Source: Gallionellaceae bacterium (GTDB taxonomy: Bacteria > Pseudomonadota > Gammaproteobacteria > Burkholderiales > Gallionellaceae). Taken from it: 64,000 nucleotides of DNA. The stretch spans positions 1-64,000 of the forward strand of contig DAIDMQ010000010.1 of the NCBI GenBank assembly GCA_027448945.1, given 5' to 3'. The position numbers were made by a program, and so were the translations under genes. Positions 28,201 through 37,582 of this stretch are shown here, piece by piece. How positions within the stretch are numbered: position 1 is the first letter of the stretch; the number at the start of each line of letters is the position of its first letter. The notes below the pieces were generated by a model, which was given only the letters and a program-made list of their open reading frames with translations, did no database searches and was not told where the DNA came from.

Positions 28201-28683
28201 GATGCCGCCGCGCACACAATACTCGCCGGGTGTCAGAACTTGTTGAACATGACTGTAGCCGGCGATAGTGAGTTGTTCGCGCAACTGGGTGAGATTTAGC
28301 TTCTCCTTGCGTTTGAGGAAGAAGGTGTAAGCGGCCAGATGTTCGACAGGCGGCAATGGGTAGAGCGCTGTGGTGATAGGCACAATGACAACATCGCAGG
28401 CCTCGCTGCGGATGTGATGCAAAGTCGACAAGCGTTCCGAAATCAGATCCTGATGTGGTGAAAAATGATCATAAGGCAGCGTCTCCCAGTCAGGCAGCAG
28501 ATGCACGCGTAATCCGGGTGAGAAGTAAGGTATTTCCTCAATGAGTCGTTGCGCCTCTAGTGCATTGGCGGCAATTACAATCAATGGAGACTGGCGCTCG
28601 GCAAGTTGTGCCAAAGCCAGCGCATCGGCTGAGCCCGCTAAATGCGTATAACGAGGCGAGGTGTGTGCGGAAGAGAACAGCAT
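25282..28683 (-). CDS. mfd: Transcription-repair coupling factor
   Basis: A protein of about 1133 residues that removes RNA polymerase stalled at DNA lesions and recruits UvrA. The N-terminal third is the UvrB-homologous region; an RNAP-interacting region follows (about 455-530, GDPVVHEQHGIARYQGL). The translocase has Walker A GDVGFGKTEVALRAA and the DEEH box in VIMDEEHRFGV. The TRG region and C-terminal domain complete the protein. Start 28683 (MLFSSAHTSPRYTH) is chosen by family length; a longer frame begins at 28737, and neither has a clear ribosome site. Confidence 0.95.
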   Translation of the reverse strand: MLFSSAHTSPRYTHLAGSADALALAQLAERQSPLIVIAANALEAQRLIEEIPYFSPGLRVHLLPDWETLPYDHFSPHQDLISERLSTLHHIRSEACDVVIVPITTALYPLPPVEHLAAYTFFLKRKEKLNLTQLREQLTIAGYSHVQQVLTPGEYCVRGGIIDLFAMGSVLPYRIDLFDDEIETISTFNVDTQRTLYPVPEIRLLPAREFPMDEKGQATFRQNFRDRFEGDPSRARIYKDVSKGIAPSGIEYYLPLFFEQTATLFDYLPKQATLCLHHDIDEAITTFSKDAASRYNLLRGDPQRPLLEPKELFLDSERFFIRAKDFARIDILQSQGTTLTQCPTSPIPNIAVDRRADIPTQAFQDFLQNHKGRVLLLADSLGRREIISGYLQEYGLTPTVCEDYASFLAGKQRFMLGTALVQRGFTLDEDGYAIVTETELYASQPRTRSARAAKKSNVEHMLRDLSELKPGDPVVHEQHGIARYQGLVNLDLGEGENEFLLLEYAGNDKLYVPVSQLHVIGRYSGGSPEGAPLHKLGSGAWDKAKRRAMQQVRDTAAELLNLYAQRATRKGHAFTLSPHDYDAFAADFGFEETADQAAAISAVLQDLQSAKPMDRLICGDVGFGKTEVALRAAFVAAMGGKQVAVLVPTTLLAEQHFQNFSTRFADWPIRIAELSRFRSTKESTQALKELAEGKLDIIIGTHKLIQKDVKFHNLGLVIMDEEHRFGVQQKERLKAMRAEVDVLTLTATPIPRTLAMSLEGLRDFSVIATAPQRRLSIKTFVSSYSQGVIREAVLRELKRGGQVYFLHNEVDTISNMLEKLVALLPEARIRVAHGQMNERELESVMRDFTHQRFNVLLCTTIIETGIDVPTSNTIIMNRADRFGLAQLHQLRGRVGRSHHQAYAYLLVDSMDGLTAQAKKRLEAIQAMEQLGSGFYLAMHDLEIRGAGEVLGESQSGEMQEIGFSLYNDMLGAAIASLKQGHEPDMAHPLGVTTEINLHTPALLPNDYCGDIHQRLVIYKRFANCASQSDLDDMQQELIDRFGLLPEPAQTLLDSHRLRILAKPLGIAKVDASSEAIVIQFVPNPPIDPMKIITMIQSKRHIKMTGQDKLRIESKHEDLKLRVNAVSNFFKELA

Positions 28684-28954
28684 GCGGAAAATCTTGAAGC
28701 GGCAAAGATGCGCATTATAAGTCAGTTCGAATTGCATGGTGCTGCATAGGGCAAAAGTGCGGCAGTTTTAAAGGTCTATTCTCGTGATGACGTGTAACTG
28801 GAGTCGCTACGCTTGCAGCTACAATGAGACAAATCAGAACTTGGCCGTGTCATGATGTGTAGAATTCACAGCCTTTCTGTTGATATGCGCAGCGTGAGCG
28901 TGCTATTGCGTATTTTCAGTCGACAAAAACCGTAGCAAAACAAGGAATATTTGA

Positions 28955-29929
28955 ATGCAGAAGTCCAATAATGTGATGCCTAAAGTGCTGGTGGTAGAGG
29001 ATAGCAAGGTCACGATAAGTGTATTGAGCACTTATCTTGAGAATATGGGCATCACCCAGATATTCAAAGCTGAGTCTGGCGAACAGGCAATGGCACTCTA
29101 TCGCAAGGAGCGACCCGATATCATCTTGCTGGATATCCAGCTTCCCGATATAGATGGATTTTCAATCGCGCAACAAGTGCGCAAGTTAGAGCAAAAGGAT
29201 GATTGGACGGCCATTATTTTCTTGACGGGTATGTCCAAAGATGAGGATTTGGCACGCGGCATCGCAGTAGGCGGGGATGATTATCTGACTAAGCCGGTCA
29301 GCTCCGTGGTGTTGGAAGCCAAGGTGCGAGCTATGCAGCGACTTTTGAAGATGCAGCGTGAACTAGTCAAAGTCACGCGTGAGTTGAATGTCGCTAATGC
29401 AGAGTTGCAACGCTTGTCTACCACAGATGCACTCACAGGTATCGCCAATCGCCGTGCTTTGAATGATTTTATGTCGCGTGAATGGCGCCGCTGTTTGCGT
29501 ATCAAAAAACAAATGTCCTTGGTCATGTTGGATATTGATTTCTTTAAGCTCTATAACGACAAATATGGTCATCAAGCGGGTGACGACTGCCTCAGAAGCG
29601 TAGCCGAACAAATTTTGCGTGCTGCACCGCGTGGTACCGATATGGCTGCCCGTTATGGCGGGGAAGAATTTATGCTGGTGTTGAGTGAAACTAATGTGGA
29701 TGGTGCGGTATGGATCGCCGAGCGGGTACGCCAGATGGTGTCAGATCTCAGAATTCCTCATTATGCGACCCCTAGCAAACTCGTGTCCGTGAGTTGCGGG
29801 GTGGTGACCATATTGCCTGAAAGTGGCCGTACTTTAGAGGTGTTCCTGAAGTCTGTAGACGCTGCCCTGTATCAAGCTAAGCGTGGTGGTCGTGACCAAG
29901 TGGTATGCGGAGAGTACGGTAAGACTTGA
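28955..29929 (+). CDS. Response regulator with diguanylate cyclase (GGDEF) output
   Basis: A 324-residue protein. The receiver domain (8-125) has the acidic pair Glu15/Asp16, phospho-acceptor Asp60 in ILLDIQLPD and Lys113 in LTKPVS. A linker helix (about 125-155) leads to a GGDEF domain (155-318) with active motif GGEEF (235-239). The allosteric inhibition site RxxD is present as RGTD (226-229). It resembles PleD/WspR-type enzymes that make cyclic di-GMP on phosphorylation. No histidine kinase is adjacent. ATG 28955 is preceded by AAGGAAT. Confidence 0.92.
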   Translation: MQKSNNVMPKVLVVEDSKVTISVLSTYLENMGITQIFKAESGEQAMALYRKERPDIILLDIQLPDIDGFSIAQQVRKLEQKDDWTAIIFLTGMSKDEDLARGIAVGGDDYLTKPVSSVVLEAKVRAMQRLLKMQRELVKVTRELNVANAELQRLSTTDALTGIANRRALNDFMSREWRRCLRIKKQMSLVMLDIDFFKLYNDKYGHQAGDDCLRSVAEQILRAAPRGTDMAARYGGEEFMLVLSETNVDGAVWIAERVRQMVSDLRIPHYATPSKLVSVSCGVVTILPESGRTLEVFLKSVDAALYQAKRGGRDQVVCGEYGKT

Positions 29930-29933
29930 AGCT

Positions 29934-32501
29934 TCACACCTTGATCAATAGGTCGTTGAGCAAAGCTGCAGACTGAGCCGGGGTGGCGAATATTGCCCCG
30001 CTCACCCAAAATACGTCCTCGGCACGACTACCTAATGTATTAACCTTGGCGCGATGCAAGCGCACCTGATATTGGTCGAATAATCGTGCGATACGTGCCA
30101 GTAATCCAGGGCGATCACCCGCCACGAAAGACAGTACAAAGAAGCCCTTGTTGTCGGACACAAGGTTGACTTTATTGCCTATGGGGAAGTGTTTGAGTTG
30201 CCGGCTGACACGACCGCTTACCAATATTGTGAGAGGTTTTTCCAGTGCGATTTCTTGGGCTAACTCAAATTCTATATAAGCCATGATGTCACGATAGGCA
30301 GTGTCGCTTTCAGCCACCTGCATAATCTGAAAACTGTTCAGTGCGTAACCATGTTGTGTGGTGTGTATCTTGGCTTCGACAATGGTGTAATTCATACGCG
30401 CGAAGAAGTCACAGATACGCGCAAACAGGGCATGCTGGTCATTGCAATACACCATCACCTGCAGACCTTCACCCACCCGACTCAGCCTCGCCTTAACGAT
30501 GGGCTTATCAGTATTGACTTTGTATGCCAGCAAACGGGTATGCCAGGCAATCTCCTGTGCTTCGTGATCCAGGAAATAACTGTCTTCGAGCTGCGCCCAG
30601 AACAGTTGGTAGCTCGGTGCTGCCAGCGCGTAGAGATTCAGCGTGGTAGCTGCTTCCTGACGAATCTCACTCAATTGATCGGCTGCTTGCCCATCACGCA
30701 AGTAGCGTCGGGTACGCAAGAATAGATCCTCCATGAGTTTTGCTTTCCATGCATTCCACACTTTGGGGCTGGTGCCCCGTACATCGGCTACGGTCAACAG
30801 GTATAGCGCCACCAGATATCGGTCATTCTTGATTTTAGTGGCGAAGTTGGCGATGACATCTGGATCGGATATATCCTGTTTTTGTGCGGTCGAAGAGAGA
30901 TTAAGATGTTGTTCTACCAGCCAAACGACCAAGTCGGTATCGTCACGGCTCAGTTCATGTTGCTTGCAGAAAATGCGCGCATCCTTCTTGCCTAGTTGTG
31001 AGTGATCGCCCCCGCGCCCCTTGGCGATATCATGGAATAAACCGGCCACATACAGTACTTCCGGTCTGGCGAATTCGTTGATCAGCTTGCTGCACATTGG
31101 ATGTTCATGGGCGAAATCTTCCACGGCGAAACGTCGTAGGTTACGTACCACCATCAGGATGTGTTCATCCACCGTATAGACATGGAAAAGATCGTGTTGC
31201 ATCTGTCCGACGATATGTCCAAAGGCGGGGATGTAACGCCCCAGTATGCCGTACTGGTTCATGCGCCGCAGACCATGTAGTAGCCCTTGGGGTTGGCGGA
31301 AGGTCGACATAAATAGTTTGCGATTCACCGAATCGCGACGAAACTTTGCATCGATGCGGTCGCGTGCGCGCCACACTGCACGAAGCGTCTTTGCGGTAAG
31401 GTCGGTTAATTCTGGATGTTGTTGCAGCAATAGAAATAATTCAAAGATTGCATGTGGGGTGTGCTCGAAAAGGTGTTCGTCACGAATATCCAGTAGGTTG
31501 CCAATTACACGGAAACGTTCATTGAGCGCATGTTGTGGTGGACTTTCGCGAAATAAATGATCATGCAGGTTTTGCAGCAAGATGGTGTTGAACTGACGCA
31601 CTGCACGCCTAGTCTGGTAGTAGCGCTGCATCAGGTGCTCGCTGGCGCGTCTATGGGAAGATGCAACTATGCCCATCTGTTCGGCCAACTGAGTTTGAAA
31701 ATCGAACATCAAGCGGTCTTCGCGACGTTTGGCCAGATAGTGCAGCCGCGCTCGCAGAGTCTTTAACAGAGAGTCATGGCGTGCGATTTGACGCGCTTCA
31801 CTCATGCTGATCAAGCCTGCGCTCGCTAGATCTTTCCAGCTATTGCCCAAACCTGCTGCACGACTGATCCAAGAGATGGTTTGCAGATCTCGCAAGCCGC
31901 CAGGGCTTTCTTTTAGATTGGGTTCCAGATTGAAGTCGTAGTCTGCGTAACGCGCATGTCTTTGTTGTTGCTCGCGGAGTTTCGCAAGAAAGAATGCGCG
32001 CGGATCTAATTGCGCCGAGATGGCCTGCTGCATTTCTTCGAATAGTGATGGGTCGCCTGTGATGAGCCGTGCTTCCAGTAGATTGGTCTGCACTGTGATG
32101 TCGTTGGACTCATTTAAACACTCCGCGATGGTTCGTATGCTGTGGCCTACTTCCAAGCCTATGTCCCATAACTGGGCGACTAGTTCAGAGAGCTTGACCT
32201 GCAAGACTTCGTCCGCATCTTGCGACAACAAGATTAGCAGGTCTATATCGGATTTGGGTGAGAGTTCGCCGCGCCCATATCCGCCCACTGCGACGAGTGC
32301 GATAGTGTCGGGTAGTCCCAGCGCATTCCAGACACGGCGCAAATATTGGTCTATCAGGTGGCTATGGGCCGCAAGTAGACGCGTGACGCGGCCATGTTGC
32401 AGATAACGCCGCTCTAAATCTGCCCTATCTTTGCGCAAAGCGTCGCGCAGGGTAGGGATGGAGACTGCAGTGATTGGTCGCAACGCTTGATGCATACGCA
32501 T
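29934..32501 (-). CDS. glnD: Bifunctional uridylyltransferase/uridylyl-removing enzyme
   Basis: A protein of about 855 residues, the nitrogen sensor that uridylylates PII under low glutamine and removes UMP when glutamine is high. Seen: the nucleotidyltransferase motif GGYGRGELSPKSDIDLLIL, an HD domain (LFHDIAKGRGGDHSQLG), and two C-terminal ACT domains for glutamine (about 690-770 and 790-855, DRPGLLARIARLF). The start is uncertain; ATG 32501 avoids deep overlap with map, but the frame is open to 32540. It lies downstream of map. Confidence 0.95.
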   Translation of the reverse strand: MRMHQALRPITAVSIPTLRDALRKDRADLERRYLQHGRVTRLLAAHSHLIDQYLRRVWNALGLPDTIALVAVGGYGRGELSPKSDIDLLILLSQDADEVLQVKLSELVAQLWDIGLEVGHSIRTIAECLNESNDITVQTNLLEARLITGDPSLFEEMQQAISAQLDPRAFFLAKLREQQQRHARYADYDFNLEPNLKESPGGLRDLQTISWISRAAGLGNSWKDLASAGLISMSEARQIARHDSLLKTLRARLHYLAKRREDRLMFDFQTQLAEQMGIVASSHRRASEHLMQRYYQTRRAVRQFNTILLQNLHDHLFRESPPQHALNERFRVIGNLLDIRDEHLFEHTPHAIFELFLLLQQHPELTDLTAKTLRAVWRARDRIDAKFRRDSVNRKLFMSTFRQPQGLLHGLRRMNQYGILGRYIPAFGHIVGQMQHDLFHVYTVDEHILMVVRNLRRFAVEDFAHEHPMCSKLINEFARPEVLYVAGLFHDIAKGRGGDHSQLGKKDARIFCKQHELSRDDTDLVVWLVEQHLNLSSTAQKQDISDPDVIANFATKIKNDRYLVALYLLTVADVRGTSPKVWNAWKAKLMEDLFLRTRRYLRDGQAADQLSEIRQEAATTLNLYALAAPSYQLFWAQLEDSYFLDHEAQEIAWHTRLLAYKVNTDKPIVKARLSRVGEGLQVMVYCNDQHALFARICDFFARMNYTIVEAKIHTTQHGYALNSFQIMQVAESDTAYRDIMAYIEFELAQEIALEKPLTILVSGRVSRQLKHFPIGNKVNLVSDNKGFFVLSFVAGDRPGLLARIARLFDQYQVRLHRAKVNTLGSRAEDVFWVSGAIFATPAQSAALLNDLLIKV

Positions 32502-32515
32502 CTTAAATGATGGGC

Positions 32516-33310
32516 TTAGATGGTCGCAGGGGCTGGGCACCCATCTGAGACTGTTAACACTTCATAACCTATCTCGGTCACCAAGATGGTGTGCTCATAC
32601 TGTGCTGACAGGCTGTGATCTTTTGTTACCACCGTCCAACCATCGCCCAATTGTTTGATGTCTTTCTTGCCCGCATTGATCATGGGCTCGATGGTGAAGA
32701 TCATGCCGGGCTCTAAGCGCAGTCCTGTTTTGGGGCGGCCGTAGTGAAGAACCTGGGGTTCTTCATGAAAACGCAATCCTATACCGTGGCCGCAAAACTC
32801 ACGCACTACGCTATAACCCAGTGGCTCAACGAAGCTTTGGATGGCATGACCGACATCCCCAAGATAGGCACCGGGTTTAACGACGCGTATACCACGCCAC
32901 ATCGCTTGATAGGTGGTTTCGCATAAGCGTTTGGCTTGGATGGAAGGTTCGCCAACATAGAACATACGGCTGCTGTCACCATGGTAGCCGTCTTTGATGA
33001 CAGTGATATCGAGATTGACGATGTCGCCATTCTTGAGCACCTTGTCACTGGGAACGCCATGGCAGATCTGGTGATTGATGGAGGTGCAGATCGATTTGGG
33101 ATAAGGTTTGTGGCCGCCGGGTGCGTAGTTCAACGGCGCAGGTATGCCTTTTTGCACTTCAACGATCAGATCATGGCAGAGCTTGTCTAGCTCGTTGGTT
33201 GTTACGCCTGCCTTAACGTATGGCCCGATGTAATCGAGTACCTCGCTGGTCAGTCGACCTGCTATGCGCATCATTTCGATGTCGGCTTGGTTCTTAATGG
33301 AGACAGACAT
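32516..33310 (-). CDS. map: Methionine aminopeptidase, type I
   Basis: A 264-residue metalloenzyme removing the initiator Met from nascent proteins. The pita-bread fold motifs are visible: LDITVIKDGYHGDSSRMF with two metal Asp, CGHGIGLRFHEEPQ with metal His, TIEPM with Glu, and the final Glu in QYEHTILVTE. It lies just upstream of glnD, a common order in proteobacteria. In many genomes map is next to rpsB; here the two glycine-zipper genes separate map from rpsB and point the other way. Confidence 0.97.
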   Translation of the reverse strand: MSVSIKNQADIEMMRIAGRLTSEVLDYIGPYVKAGVTTNELDKLCHDLIVEVQKGIPAPLNYAPGGHKPYPKSICTSINHQICHGVPSDKVLKNGDIVNLDITVIKDGYHGDSSRMFYVGEPSIQAKRLCETTYQAMWRGIRVVKPGAYLGDVGHAIQSFVEPLGYSVVREFCGHGIGLRFHEEPQVLHYGRPKTGLRLEPGMIFTIEPMINAGKKDIKQLGDGWTVVTKDHSLSAQYEHTILVTEIGYEVLTVSDGCPAPATI

Positions 33311-33497
33311 TGTTTTTGTAGGTTATTGCGGGTTGGTAGGTATTCGAGAATATCACGCGATTTCCTTGCATGACAATCGTTAAGGAGCGGATTTTAAATG
33401 CTCACTTGGGGCTTGTGGCGTGCAATCTAAGGAACTAAACTGCCGCCGCGTGTAACTAAGCGATGCAGTGAACATTATTATTCATTCAGGAGTCATC

Positions 33498-33824
33498 ATG
33501 AAAAAATCGTTGATATTGGCTTTGTTGTTATCTCTCGGCGCACAAGCACAAGCAGTTGACATGGGCGCGGTATTAGGTGGCGCATTGGGCGGCGGTGCTG
33601 GCGCGGCAGTAGGCCAGAATGCGGGTGGCAAAAATGGTGCGATTGTAGGTGGCGCGATTGGTGGTGCTGCGGGTGCAGCTATAGGCAGCAGTAATAATTC
33701 GAACGCACAAGCAGCTCCTCAAGCTGCTCCGCAACGGGTTCGTCAGCGCGATGACGAAGAGCATGATCGCAGACATAAGCATGAGCATGAGAGCCATCGT
33801 GATCATGATCGTGGTCGCGACTGA
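33498..33824 (+). CDS. Glycine-zipper envelope protein with a His/Arg-rich tail
   Basis: A 108-residue protein. Start 33498 follows AGGAG. Residues 1-19 form a signal peptide (MKKSLILALLLSLGAQAQA). Then comes a long glycine zipper (GGALGGGAGAAVGQNAGGKN and more), likely membrane-inserting, a short Gln/Ala linker, and a highly charged tail dominated by His, Asp, Glu and Arg. The tail could bind metal. The paralogue at 33864 has the same plan. The exact role is unknown. Confidence 0.7.
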   Translation: MKKSLILALLLSLGAQAQAVDMGAVLGGALGGGAGAAVGQNAGGKNGAIVGGAIGGAAGAAIGSSNNSNAQAAPQAAPQRVRQRDDEEHDRRHKHEHESHRDHDRGRD

Positions 33825-33863
33825 TTAGTTTGGAACTTACATCAATAATACAAGGGAAATACC

Positions 33864-34265
33864 ATGAAGAAATATAGTTTGGTCGCAGTGTTGTTCTTGG
33901 CGGCCTGTGCCAACGATCCGCAGATGGGTAGTACGGTCGGTGGTGCTGTCGGTGGCGGTGCCGGGGCGGCGGTGGGTTACGGTTGGGGTGGCCAGCAGGG
34001 TGCAGTCATCGGTGGCGCAATTGGCGGCGCTACAGGTGCTGCTGTCGGTGGTAATAGCTCACGCGTGCAGCAATCCGGTAGTGTGGCTGGCGGAATGAAT
34101 AATGGCCGAGTACAACAGCGTGATGAAGGTCGTAGTGAGCGTGGCGATAGACGTGGTCGTGACGGTGAGCGACGTGATCGTCGAGGTGATGGCGAAGAAG
34201 AAGATCGCGGCGATGATGGTGATCGGGGTGGTCGCGACCGAGGCAATCATTACGGACACGATTGA
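33864..34265 (+). CDS. Glycine-zipper lipoprotein with an Asp/Arg-rich tail
   Basis: A 133-residue protein with a lipobox (VLFLAAC, lipid Cys15), then a glycine zipper (GGAVGGGAGAAVGYGWGG and a second repeat), and a low-complexity tail of Arg, Asp, Gly and Glu ending GNHYGHD. Lipoproteins of this plan are usually outer-membrane. It follows its paralogue by 39 bases and ends at a terminator, so the two form a small operon. Confidence 0.7.
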   Translation: MKKYSLVAVLFLAACANDPQMGSTVGGAVGGGAGAAVGYGWGGQQGAVIGGAIGGATGAAVGGNSSRVQQSGSVAGGMNNGRVQQRDEGRSERGDRRGRDGERRDRRGDGEEEDRGDDGDRGGRDRGNHYGHD

Positions 34266-34285
34266 TCGCGGGTAATATTTCGGGC

Positions 34286-34312
34286 AAAAAGGCACGTTTA
34301 AGTGCCTTTTTG
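34286..34312 (+). terminator. Intrinsic terminator after the glycine-zipper pair
   Basis: AAAAAGGCAC and GTGCCTTTTT form a stem around a 6-base loop, with a T-run. It separates the envelope pair from rpsB. Confidence 0.85.
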
Positions 34313-34403
34313 ATTTTCTACATTAGCGATCTGTTTGTGTTGAGTCGGAGTGCGCATTAATGCTAGAATATTGGCCGCATCGAAATAGGTCGATGTAAAT
34401 TCC

Positions 34404-34450
34404 CCGCTCGCACCAGTTGGGGTGCTCATCAGAGTCAAGCTAGCGAGTGG
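34404..34450 (+). promoter_or_regulatory. Candidate structured leader of rpsB
   Basis: CCGCTCGC (34404-34411) pairs with GCGAGTGG (34443-34450) over 8 bp with one G-U, and an inner CACC/GGTG hairpin lies at 34411-34424. The structure ends 33 bases before the rpsB start. S2-responsive leaders are known in gammaproteobacteria; equivalence here is inference. Confidence 0.45.
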
Positions 34451-34483
34451 TAGTTTTAACCCTTAACAAAGATGGAGTAAGTC

Positions 34484-35206
34484 ATGGCAGTAACTATGCG
34501 TCAAATGTTGGAAGCAGGTGTGCACTTTGGTCACCAAACTCGTTTCTGGAATCCTAAGATGGCTCCGTTCATCTTCGGTCACCGCAACAAGATTCACATT
34601 ATCAATCTGGAGAAAACAGTAGCGATGTTCGCTGAGGCGGAAAACTTCGTGCGTAAACTGTCTGCTAAAAAAGGTAATGTGTTGTTTGTTGCAACCAAGC
34701 GTCAAGCGCGCGACATTCTTCAGGAAGAAGCGGTTCGTTCCGACTCTCCTTTTGTTAACTATCGCTGGTTGGGCGGGATGTTGACTAATCACAAGACAGT
34801 GCAATTGTCTATCAAGCGCCTGCGTGAGTTGGAGCAGTTGACTGCTGACGGCGCAAACGAAAAAATCTCCAAAAAAGAAGCGCTGATGATGAAGCGCGAA
34901 CTGGAGAAGCTGGAGCGCAGCCTGGGTGGTATCAAAGATATGCAAGGTTTGCCGTCGGCGCTTTTTGTAATTGACGTGGGTTATCAAAAGGGTGCCATCG
35001 TTGAGGCCCAAAAGCTGGGTATCCCGGTGATCGGTATCGTTGATACCAATAACTCTCCATTGGGTGTGGATTACATCATTCCGGGTAATGATGACTCTAC
35101 GCAAGCTATCCGTTTGTATGCTCGCGGTATCGCCGATGCGATCTTGGAAGGTCGTGCTCAGGCTATGAATGAGTTGGTTGAGCAAGTTGCGGAACAAACA
35201 GCCTAA
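34484..35206 (+). CDS. rpsB: 30S ribosomal protein S2
   Basis: A 240-residue small-subunit protein with the family start [20 protein letters not shown] and conserved [10 protein letters not shown] and [13 protein letters not shown] segments. GGAG precedes ATG 34484. It heads the rpsB-tsf-pyrH-frr cluster. A terminator follows it, so tsf expression partly depends on read-through or its own promoter. Confidence 0.98.
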   Translation: MAVTMRQMLEAGVHFGHQTRFWNPKMAPFIFGHRNKIHIINLEKTVAMFAEAENFVRKLSAKKGNVLFVATKRQARDILQEEAVRSDSPFVNYRWLGGMLTNHKTVQLSIKRLRELEQLTADGANEKISKKEALMMKRELEKLERSLGGIKDMQGLPSALFVIDVGYQKGAIVEAQKLGIPVIGIVDTNNSPLGVDYIIPGNDDSTQAIRLYARGIADAILEGRAQAMNELVEQVAEQTA

Positions 35207-35224
35207 GTAGTATTGGGCGCAGGG

Positions 35225-35247
35225 AAGGGGCGCAAGCCCCTTTTTTT
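35225..35247 (+). terminator. Terminator/attenuator between rpsB and tsf
   Basis: AAGGGGC, a GCAA loop and GCCCC are followed by seven T. The hairpin lies between two genes normally co-transcribed, which gives reduced distal expression. Confidence 0.85.
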
Positions 35248-35279
35248 GTAAGTTTTTATCAGAATTAATGGGGTACAAA

Positions 35280-36179
35280 ATGGCGGAAATTACTGCAAGC
35301 ATGGTCAAAGAATTACGTGAATTAACCGGTCTGGGCATGATGGAGTGTAAAAAAGCTTTGGTTGAATCGAATGGTGATTTGAAGCTTGCTGAAGAGCAAA
35401 TGCGCATCAAGAGTGGCGCCAAGGCTAGCAAGGCGTCGAGTCGAGTGACTGCTGAAGGTGTGGTCGGTGCTTTTATTGCTGTGGATGGTAAAGTTGGCGC
35501 AGTTGTTGAAGTGAATTGTGAAACTGACTTTGTGGCTAAAAATGATGACTTCGTGGCATTTGCCAAGCATGTTGCCGAAACAGTGGCGAAGCACAATCCT
35601 GCGGATATCGCCGCATTGTCAGCTTTGACGATAGCAAACGGCGGGTTGAGTGTTGAGGAGGCACGTAAAGCGTTGTTGGTCAAGTTGGGTGAAAACCTGA
35701 CTATCCGTCGTTTTGAGCGTTATGAGACGGCAGTCGGTAAGTTGGCTAGCTACTTGCACGGCAGCAAGATCGGTGTTTTGTTGAGCTTCACGGGTGGTGA
35801 TGAGGCGATGGGTCGCGATATCGCTATGCACATTGCGGCAAGTAAGCCTAAGTCTGTGGATGTTTCCGGTGTGAATCCTGAGGATATCGAAACCGAACGT
35901 CGTATCGCGATTGAAAAAGCGCGTGAGGGTGGCAAGCCTGAAGCAATGTTGGAAAAAATTGCAGAAGGTACTGTGCAGAAGTTCTTGAAGGAAGTGACGT
36001 TGCTGGGCCAGGTCTTTGTTAAGGCTGAAGATGGCAAGCAGACTGTCGAGCAGTTGCTGAAGAGCAAGAGCGCTACCGTCGTGGCATTCCAGATGTTCAC
36101 TGTCGGTGAGGGTATCGAGAAGAAGGTGGAAGATTACGCGGAAGAAGTAGCTAAGGCTGTTGCAGCTTTGCAGGCGTAA
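35280..36179 (+). CDS. tsf: Elongation factor Ts
   Basis: A 299-residue nucleotide-exchange factor for EF-Tu. It has the N-terminal UBA-like domain ([20 protein letters not shown] followed by MECKKAL) and the EF-Tu contact motif [11 protein letters not shown]. The start at 35280 is the family start; the frame is open 4 codons further upstream. It lies 5 bases ahead of pyrH. Confidence 0.97.
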   Translation: MAEITASMVKELRELTGLGMMECKKALVESNGDLKLAEEQMRIKSGAKASKASSRVTAEGVVGAFIAVDGKVGAVVEVNCETDFVAKNDDFVAFAKHVAETVAKHNPADIAALSALTIANGGLSVEEARKALLVKLGENLTIRRFERYETAVGKLASYLHGSKIGVLLSFTGGDEAMGRDIAMHIAASKPKSVDVSGVNPEDIETERRIAIEKAREGGKPEAMLEKIAEGTVQKFLKEVTLLGQVFVKAEDGKQTVEQLLKSKSATVVAFQMFTVGEGIEKKVEDYAEEVAKAVAALQA

Positions 36180-36184
36180 TCACC

Positions 36185-36904
36185 ATGAGCACACCAGTCT
36201 ATAAGCGCATTCTGCTCAAACTCAGTGGCGAAGCCCTGATGGGTGATGACAGCTATGGTATCAATCGTGTCGTAGTAGAGCGTATCGTTGCCGAGATCGC
36301 TGAAGTCGTAAATATGGGTGTGCAAGTGGCCATGGTGGTCGGTGGTGGCAATATCTTCCGTGGTGTGGCTCCGGCTGCTGCGGGTATGGATAGGGCGACA
36401 GCCGATTACATGGGCATGCTGGCTACGGTGATGAACTCTATGGCTTTGCAAGATGCGATGAAGCGAGCGGGTCTAGACTGTCGCGTGCAATCTGCGCTGA
36501 GTTTGGAGCAGGTCGCCGAGCCGTTCATTCGTGGCAAAGCACTACGTTATCTGGAAGATGGCAAGGTTGTAATTTTCGCCGCTGGTATTGGTAGTCCTTT
36601 CTTTACAACAGACACCGCAGCTGCTTTGCGTGGCGTGGAAATGTCTGCCGAAATCGTGATCAAAGCCACCAAGGTGGACGGTATTTATACGGCGGACCCC
36701 AAAAAGGATCCACATGCGATTCGTTATCAGAGCCTAAGTTTTGATGAGGCGATTAGCAAGAATTTGCAAGTGATGGATGCGACTGCTTTGACGCTGTGCC
36801 GTGATCAGAAGCTCCCCATCTGTGTGTTCAGTATCTTCAAGCCGGGTGCGCTCAAGCGAGTCGTCTTTGGTGAAGGCGAGGGTACTATCGTACGTTGTGA
36901 CTGA
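36185..36904 (+). CDS. pyrH: UMP kinase
   Basis: A 239-residue hexameric amino-acid-kinase-fold enzyme that phosphorylates UMP to UDP. Motifs include [13 protein letters not shown] at the N-terminus, [10 protein letters not shown], and [14 protein letters not shown]. It is directly after tsf and is followed by a terminator-like hairpin before frr. Confidence 0.97.
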   Translation: MSTPVYKRILLKLSGEALMGDDSYGINRVVVERIVAEIAEVVNMGVQVAMVVGGGNIFRGVAPAAAGMDRATADYMGMLATVMNSMALQDAMKRAGLDCRVQSALSLEQVAEPFIRGKALRYLEDGKVVIFAAGIGSPFFTTDTAAALRGVEMSAEIVIKATKVDGIYTADPKKDPHAIRYQSLSFDEAISKNLQVMDATALTLCRDQKLPICVFSIFKPGALKRVVFGEGEGTIVRCD

Positions 36905-36913
36905 TAGCCAACA

Positions 36914-36934
36914 CCCAAGCCCTGCTTGGGTTTT
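36914..36934 (+). terminator. Hairpin with T-run between pyrH and frr
   Basis: CCCAAGC, a CCT loop and GCTTGGG form a 7-bp stem followed by TTTT, 10 bases after the pyrH stop. It may terminate part of the transcripts. Confidence 0.7.
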
Positions 36935-37008
36935 GACTTTTCGGAGTTGTATAAGTTGTTCTAGTGTCGGTCGTGCTGCGGTGTGACGACATCATCAGGA
37001 GATAAATC

Positions 37009-37566
37009 GTGATTGCTGACATCAAAAATACCACTGAACAAAAAATGAACAAGTCGCTGGACTCTTTGAAGGCTGATTTGAGTAAGGTGCGCACGGGACG
37101 TGCACATACAGGTTTGCTGGATCATGTGACTGTAGATTACTACGGCAGCCCTACGCTCGTGACGCAAGTCGCCAACGTTACCTTGGTCGATGCTCGCACC
37201 ATAGGTGTCCAGCCTTGGGAAAAGAACATGGTCGGTCCTGTCGAGCGTGCCATCCGCGATGCGAATCTTGGTTTAAACCCGGCGACCAACGGTGAAATGA
37301 TACGTGTGCCTATGCCTATGCTTACAGAAGAGCGCCGCAGGGATCTAATCAAGGTAATCAAGGCTGAAGGTGAGAACGCCAAGGTCGCGGTACGCAACAT
37401 TCGTCGTGATGCGAACAATACTTTAAAAGAAGCGTTGAAAAAGAAAGAGATCGCAGAGGATGAAGAACGTCGCACCCAAGACGATATCCAAAAATTGACC
37501 GATCGTTTTGTTGTTGAAATCGACAAGGCTTTGGCTGCAAAAGAAACTGATCTGATGGCAGTTTGA
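37009..37566 (+). CDS. frr: Ribosome recycling factor
   Basis: A 185-residue factor that, with EF-G, splits post-termination ribosomes. It has the family signatures [18 protein letters not shown] and [18 protein letters not shown]. It uses a GTG start at 37009 with an AGGAG site 9 bases upstream. uppS follows 16 bases after it. Confidence 0.97.
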   Translation: MIADIKNTTEQKMNKSLDSLKADLSKVRTGRAHTGLLDHVTVDYYGSPTLVTQVANVTLVDARTIGVQPWEKNMVGPVERAIRDANLGLNPATNGEMIRVPMPMLTEERRRDLIKVIKAEGENAKVAVRNIRRDANNTLKEALKKKEIAEDEERRTQDDIQKLTDRFVVEIDKALAAKETDLMAV

Positions 37567-37582
37567 TAGTCAAACTATCAAG

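Noticed and set aside
34463-35683. 406-codon open frame on the minus strand over rpsB/tsf
   Set aside because: It lies opposite two unmistakable conserved genes and has no family features or ribosome site.
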